The notes beneath the pieces are model-generated. The model saw only the letters and a list, made by a program, of their open reading frames with translations, was not told the origin of the DNA and ran no database searches. DNA of 6,309 nucleotides from JBAXGE01 sp044344145. Lineage in GTDB: Bacteria; Planctomycetota; Phycisphaerae; WQYP01. The stretch spans positions 1 to 6,309 of the forward strand of contig JBIJDM010000176.1 in the NCBI GenBank assembly GCA_044344145.1. Reading direction: 5' to 3'. Position 1 is the first letter of the stretch. Every line of letters begins with the position of its first letter. The translations under genes and the position numbers were made by a program. Below, in pieces: positions 5,994-6,309 of the stretch.

Positions 5994-6309
5994 TCAGATA
6001 TCCATCAACGCGCAAATTTCCGGGTCGTTGTATTCCGTGATGGCTTCCAAGACCCAGGCAGACAGGGCCACGGTTGCTGGGGTATCGCGTTTGGGGTCAG
6101 CGTCCGGGGGCGTGGTGCTGTTGGCGGCGCTATTCTCGGTGGCACGATGCATCAGATACCAATCGCAATAGGCGATTTTCGTGCTGATGGCCCGGGGTGA
6201 TTTTTCCGGCCTGAGGCGATAAGTAATCCCGGACCAGTCAACTTGCACCAAGGCCTGGTCGGGCTGGGTGCTACTGCCGGGCTTGAGGGCGATGACAGTC
6301 ACGGAACCC
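5994..6309 (-). CDS. Hypothetical protein, 5' partial
   Basis: The frame is open through the right edge. A GTG at 6302-6300 is available, but two sense codons precede it and no upstream sequence is visible, so the true start cannot be set. The visible 104 or so residues have a mixed N-terminal part with 'VDWSGITYRLRPEK' and 'AYCDWYLMHRATE', then a Ser/Thr/Pro/Asp-rich low-complexity stretch (about residues 56-77), then a short helix ending in 'DPEICALMDI'. No membrane segment is present in the visible part. I recognise no family. It is the upstream member of a probable two-gene operon with the exported-protein gene 19 nt downstream, which is the main reason to believe it is a real gene. Confidence 0.55.
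   Translation of the reverse strand, partial: GSVTVIALKPGSSTQPDQALVQVDWSGITYRLRPEKSPRAISTKIAYCDWYLMHRATENSAANSTTPPDADPKRDTPATVALSAWVLEAITEYNDPEICALMDI

Overview
The window is ordinary bacterial chromosome-type DNA, moderately GC-rich and densely coding. Nothing in it fixes the species. The mix of a multi-domain hybrid sensor kinase, a DinB-family protein, a DUF2809 membrane protein and secreted proteins with a classical signal peptide suits a free-living Gram-negative bacterium. A member of the Verrucomicrobiota/PVC group or a similar environmental lineage is possible, but this is a weak guess from gene style alone.

Layout. (1) Positions 1-3764, plus strand: two signalling genes joined by a 4-nt ATGA overlap. 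The first, cut by the left edge, is a hybrid histidine kinase (PAS-PAS-GAF-HisKA-HATPase-REC-helical tail). The second is a REC-HisKA protein whose C-terminal ATPase-like domain has lost the key ATP/Mg-binding residues while keeping the phosphoacceptor His. (2) Positions 3765-4028: a 264-nt non-coding gap with unusual structure. It holds a hairpin, a pair of 17-nt near-identical direct repeats, an inverted repeat, and a good match to a sigma-54 (-24/-12) promoter. (3) Positions 4029-4919, plus strand: a DinB-family metalloprotein gene followed after 9 nt by a DUF2809 membrane protein gene. (4) Positions 4916-6309, minus strand: two uncharacterised genes 19 nt apart. The downstream one encodes an exported protein, and the upstream one runs off the right edge. 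The plus and minus gene sets meet tail to tail with overlapping stop codons.

How they may work together. The kinase pair looks like one phosphorelay module. The complete kinase would autophosphorylate, its own REC would receive the phosphate, and the second protein could relay or sink it through an active-looking REC (D58) and DHp histidine (H168), much as ChpT and Spo0B use kinase-derived folds without kinase activity. No DNA-binding output regulator is in the window. The candidate sigma-54 promoter and repeats suggest the DinB/DUF2809 pair is separately regulated. No mobile element, CRISPR array, RNA gene or defence system was seen. The most interesting items are the degenerate second kinase and the repeat-flanked promoter region.
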